This document shows, in pieces, positions 7,421 through 8,230 of a stretch of DNA of 8,230 bases. Made by a program: the position numbers and the translations under genes. Where the stretch lies: the NCBI GenBank assembly GCA_900753285.1, contig CAADYN010000269.1:1-8230 (forward strand). Reading direction: 5' to 3'. Position 1 is the stretch's first letter, and each line of letters begins with the position of its first letter. This DNA comes from Clostridia bacterium (GTDB lineage: Bacteria; Bacillota; Clostridia; Oscillospirales; CAG-272). The notes under the pieces are model-generated. The model ran no database searches. It saw only the letters and a program-made list of their open reading frames with translations, and had not been told where the DNA came from.

Positions 7421-7767
7421 TAATCCTCAAGCTGTCTCCAGTAGCTGTAGAACGCGATAACCGTGCGCTCTTCTCCGCCGTGCTCGATGTCGTGCGCCGT
7501 TATTACAACTCCCTCGAGAGACATAAGCTCCCACGCGTGAAGGTCGTCTATCTTCATTCTCATGAGAACGTCCTGGCTGGAGTATATGAGAAGCTCGTCG
7601 TCCTTCTTGATTATAGCGCCGCTTTTGCCGACTACCTCTTCGATTCCGTCCCTTCTCTCGGTGACGCACTTTATGCTTCTGCCGTCAAGATAGTTCGCTA
7701 AATCGCGTTTATATCTTTTGCTGTCTATGTTTTTGCACTTTGTCCATTTCTTTGTTTTTTTTAGCAT
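7420..7767 (-). CDS. Unrecognised 115-aa basic protein, first gene of the operon
   Basis: The family is not recognised. The protein is cytosolic, with no signal peptide or TM. Residues 1-35 carry 12 Lys/Arg and two Cys (C11, C34). The rest is mostly alternating strand-type sequence (KSGAIIKKDDELLIYSS, VLMRMKIDD, LEGVVITAHDIEH, RTVIAFYSYW). The start is supported by GGTGA 5 nt upstream of the ATG, and the ORF is fully open and ends in TAATG overlap with the RluA-family gene, so the gene is real and translated with it. The basic N-terminus next to an RNA-modification enzyme would fit nucleic-acid binding, but no motif shows this. It is the first gene after the predicted promoter and structured leader. 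Confidence 0.75.
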   Translation of the reverse strand: MLKKTKKWTKCKNIDSKRYKRDLANYLDGRSIKCVTERRDGIEEVVGKSGAIIKKDDELLIYSSQDVLMRMKIDDLHAWELMSLEGVVITAHDIEHGGEERTVIAFYSYWRQLED

Positions 7768-7805
7768 CTTTTCACCAAATAAATGTTAACAATTTGTGTT
7801 ATACG

Positions 7806-7931
7806 CCGAAATTCACGAAATTTTAAAAAAAGTATTGCAAAACTCAAAAATTAAGGATATTATTAATAGACAATGTGAACTGTATTAATATGAGTTTACT
7901 TATTGATACTTTTCGCGTGTTCGTGAAACGG
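7806..7931 (-). promoter_or_regulatory. Structured 5' leader: nested inverted repeat forming a long interrupted hairpin
   Basis: Five segments pair in collinear, nested order: CCG 7806-7808 with CGG 7929-7931; TTCACGAA 7812-7819 with TTCGTGAA 7920-7927; AAAAGTAT 7828-7835 with ATACTTTT 7906-7913; AAACTCA 7840-7846 with TGAGTTT 7891-7897; and TATTAATA 7861-7868 with TATTAATA 7883-7890. In the minus-strand RNA an apical CAG/UUG mini-stem with loop UUCACA can cap the last helix. Internal loops separate the helices, and one 14-nt asymmetric bulge (7847-7860) lies opposite nothing. The element begins about 14 nt after the predicted start and ends about 40 nt before the first ATG. Neither end has a terminator-like T run. 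It could be a cis-regulatory leader, an mRNA-stabilising 5' stem or a protein-binding DNA palindrome; I cannot match it to a known RNA family. Confidence 0.6.
7861..7890. repeat. Pair of identical palindromic octamers TATTAATA, 22 bp apart
   Basis: TATTAATA occurs at 7861-7868 and 7883-7890. Each copy is its own reverse complement, so the pair is both a direct and an inverted repeat. The 22-bp period is about two turns of the DNA helix, which places both on one face, as expected for a dimer operator. They also form the apical helix of the leader hairpin, and the two readings cannot be separated by eye. The AT-rich setting makes chance occurrence more likely. Confidence 0.4.
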
Positions 7932-7951
7932 AATATTTACCATACAGTCTA

Positions 7952-7980
7952 ATTATAGCACAAAAGAAACTCCGTGTGAA
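7952..7980 (-). promoter_or_regulatory. Sigma-A-type promoter for the leftward operon
   Basis: On the minus strand, -35 is TTCACA (7980-7975; consensus TTGACA, five of six) and -10 is TATAAT (7957-7952; six of six), separated by exactly 17 bp and with an extended -10 TG at -15/-14 (TGCTATAAT). A start near 7945 is expected, giving a leader of about 178 nt before the ATG at 7767. No comparable promoter was noticed inside the tightly packed operon, so this one probably drives all eight genes, including walRK. Confidence 0.75.
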
Positions 7981-8007
7981 GAAAAATCATGAATTTTTAC
8001 ATAATAA

Positions 8008-8013
8008 TATAAT
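8008..8013 (+). promoter_or_regulatory. Candidate -10 box for the rightward gene
   Basis: A perfect TATAAT lies 88 bp upstream of the ATG at 8102. No good -35 is found at 16-18 bp (17 bp upstream reads AATCAT), so the site is weak as a constitutive sigma-A promoter and might need an activator. It lies only 28 bp outside the leftward -35, so the two promoters would face away from each other with little space between. Confidence 0.3.
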
Positions 8014-8084
8014 ACACGGACCTGTCTCTTTGCTCTCCGAACGATGCAAAGGAATAAATTACCCCAATCGGTAAAATTCGCAAG

Positions 8085-8089
8085 AAAGG
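8085..8089 (+). promoter_or_regulatory. Shine-Dalgarno of the rightward gene
   Basis: AAAGG lies 12 nt upstream of the ATG at 8102-8104, which is somewhat longer than ideal. The nearer ATG at 8091 is followed at once by TGA and cannot start a protein, so 8102 is the usable start. Confidence 0.45.
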
Positions 8090-8101
8090 TATGTGACTAT
8101 T

Positions 8102-8230
8102 ATGCTTCCGCTTGATAAACTCACACCTGCGGCTTCCACTGCCATAAAGGACGGCGGCTTATCGCTCGACGACATGACGGTTGCAGTACGAATGGACCTT
8201 GATCTCGACGGGAACTTCGGTGAGGCATGG
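8102..8230 (+). CDS. N-terminus of a rightward gene, unidentified (possibly ABC exporter with PH-like N-terminal domain)
   Basis: An open frame of 43 codons runs from the ATG at 8102 to the window edge without a stop, reading LPLDKLTPAASTAIKDGG, then LSLDDMTVAVRMDLDLDG and NFGEAW. Base composition switches from AT-rich to the coding type exactly at this start, and AAAGG lies upstream, so it is probably a real gene. There is no signal peptide or TM helix in the visible part. The run D-L-D-x-D-G-x-(F/Y)-G-E-x-W recalls the PH-like N-terminal segment seen before some Clostridial ABC exporter subunits, but 43 residues are too few to decide. Treat the product as unknown. Confidence 0.55.
   Translation, partial: MLPLDKLTPAASTAIKDGGLSLDDMTVAVRMDLDLDGNFGEAW

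Larger units (their letters stand above)
7768..8101. other. AT-rich divergent intergenic region
   Basis: These 334 bases lie between two divergent genes. They are visibly far richer in A+T than the flanking coding DNA. They hold the leftward promoter (7980-7952), the nested inverted repeat of the leftward leader (7806-7931), a candidate rightward -10 (8008-8013), and two small rightward-leader inverted repeats: CTTTGC/GCAAAG (8028-8033 with 8046-8051) and TTACC/GGTAA (8059-8063 with 8070-8074). I see no ORF, tRNA, CRISPR repeat or insertion-sequence end in it. Confidence 0.7.

Noticed and set aside
7806..7931. Intrinsic terminator or MITE
   Set aside because: No T run follows either end of the inverted repeat, and the stems are AT-rich and interrupted, so it is not a normal terminator. 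No target-site duplication is evident at the ends, so a MITE is not supported, although a second genomic copy would change this.
8091..8096. ATGTGA start-stop as a minimal leader ORF
   Set aside because: The AAAGG run ends 1 nt before this ATG, too close to direct initiation there, and such a hexamer is common by chance.

Overview
The window looks like chromosomal DNA from a Clostridia-class Firmicute, possibly Oscillospiraceae-like. The reasons are a WalR/WalK (YycF/YycG) two-component pair, single-TM YycH/YycI-like partners, a copper-amine-oxidase-type stalk domain, purine-rich Shine-Dalgarno sites, roughly balanced GC with frequent ATA isoleucine codons, and an AT-rich promoter region. The taxon is an inference; no rRNA or other marker gene is present.

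Layout: positions 1 to 7767 hold one tightly packed leftward (minus-strand) operon of eight genes that runs off the left edge. In transcription order these are: an unrecognised 115-aa protein (7767-7420); an RluA-family pseudouridine synthase (7420-6485); a DUF3810 membrane protein with an HEMAH zinc-metallopeptidase motif (6488-5370); a secreted protein with a CuAO-N-like domain plus an apparently inactive NodB/polysaccharide-deacetylase-like domain (5373-4288); the response regulator WalR (4266-3550); the sensor kinase WalK (3540-1702); a YycH-like membrane-anchored protein (start 1705); and a truncated YycI-like protein (349-1). Adjacent genes overlap by 1 or 4 nt (TAATG or ATGA junctions) or lie 9-21 nt apart, so translational coupling and one transcript are likely.

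Positions 7768-8101 form an AT-rich intergenic region between this operon and a rightward gene starting at 8102, of which only 43 codons are in the window. A good leftward sigma-A-type promoter (TTCACA, 17 bp, TGCTATAAT) sits at 7980-7952, so the operon should carry a leader of about 178 nt. Inside that leader, 7806-7931 is a nested imperfect inverted repeat with five collinear paired segments (3, 8, 8, 7 and 8 bp). The leader RNA should fold into one long interrupted hairpin with a small apical stem-loop. I do not recognise it as a known RNA family, and it is the best candidate here for something undescribed.

How the genes may work together: WalRK controls cell-wall hydrolase and peptidoglycan homeostasis genes, and in Bacillus YycH and YycI hold or modulate the kinase at the membrane. 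Here that module is co-transcribed behind a membrane zinc peptidase and a secreted wall-type protein with a pseudo-deacetylase domain. These two could be envelope sensors or effectors of the same system. That link rests on context and is not shown by the sequence itself.
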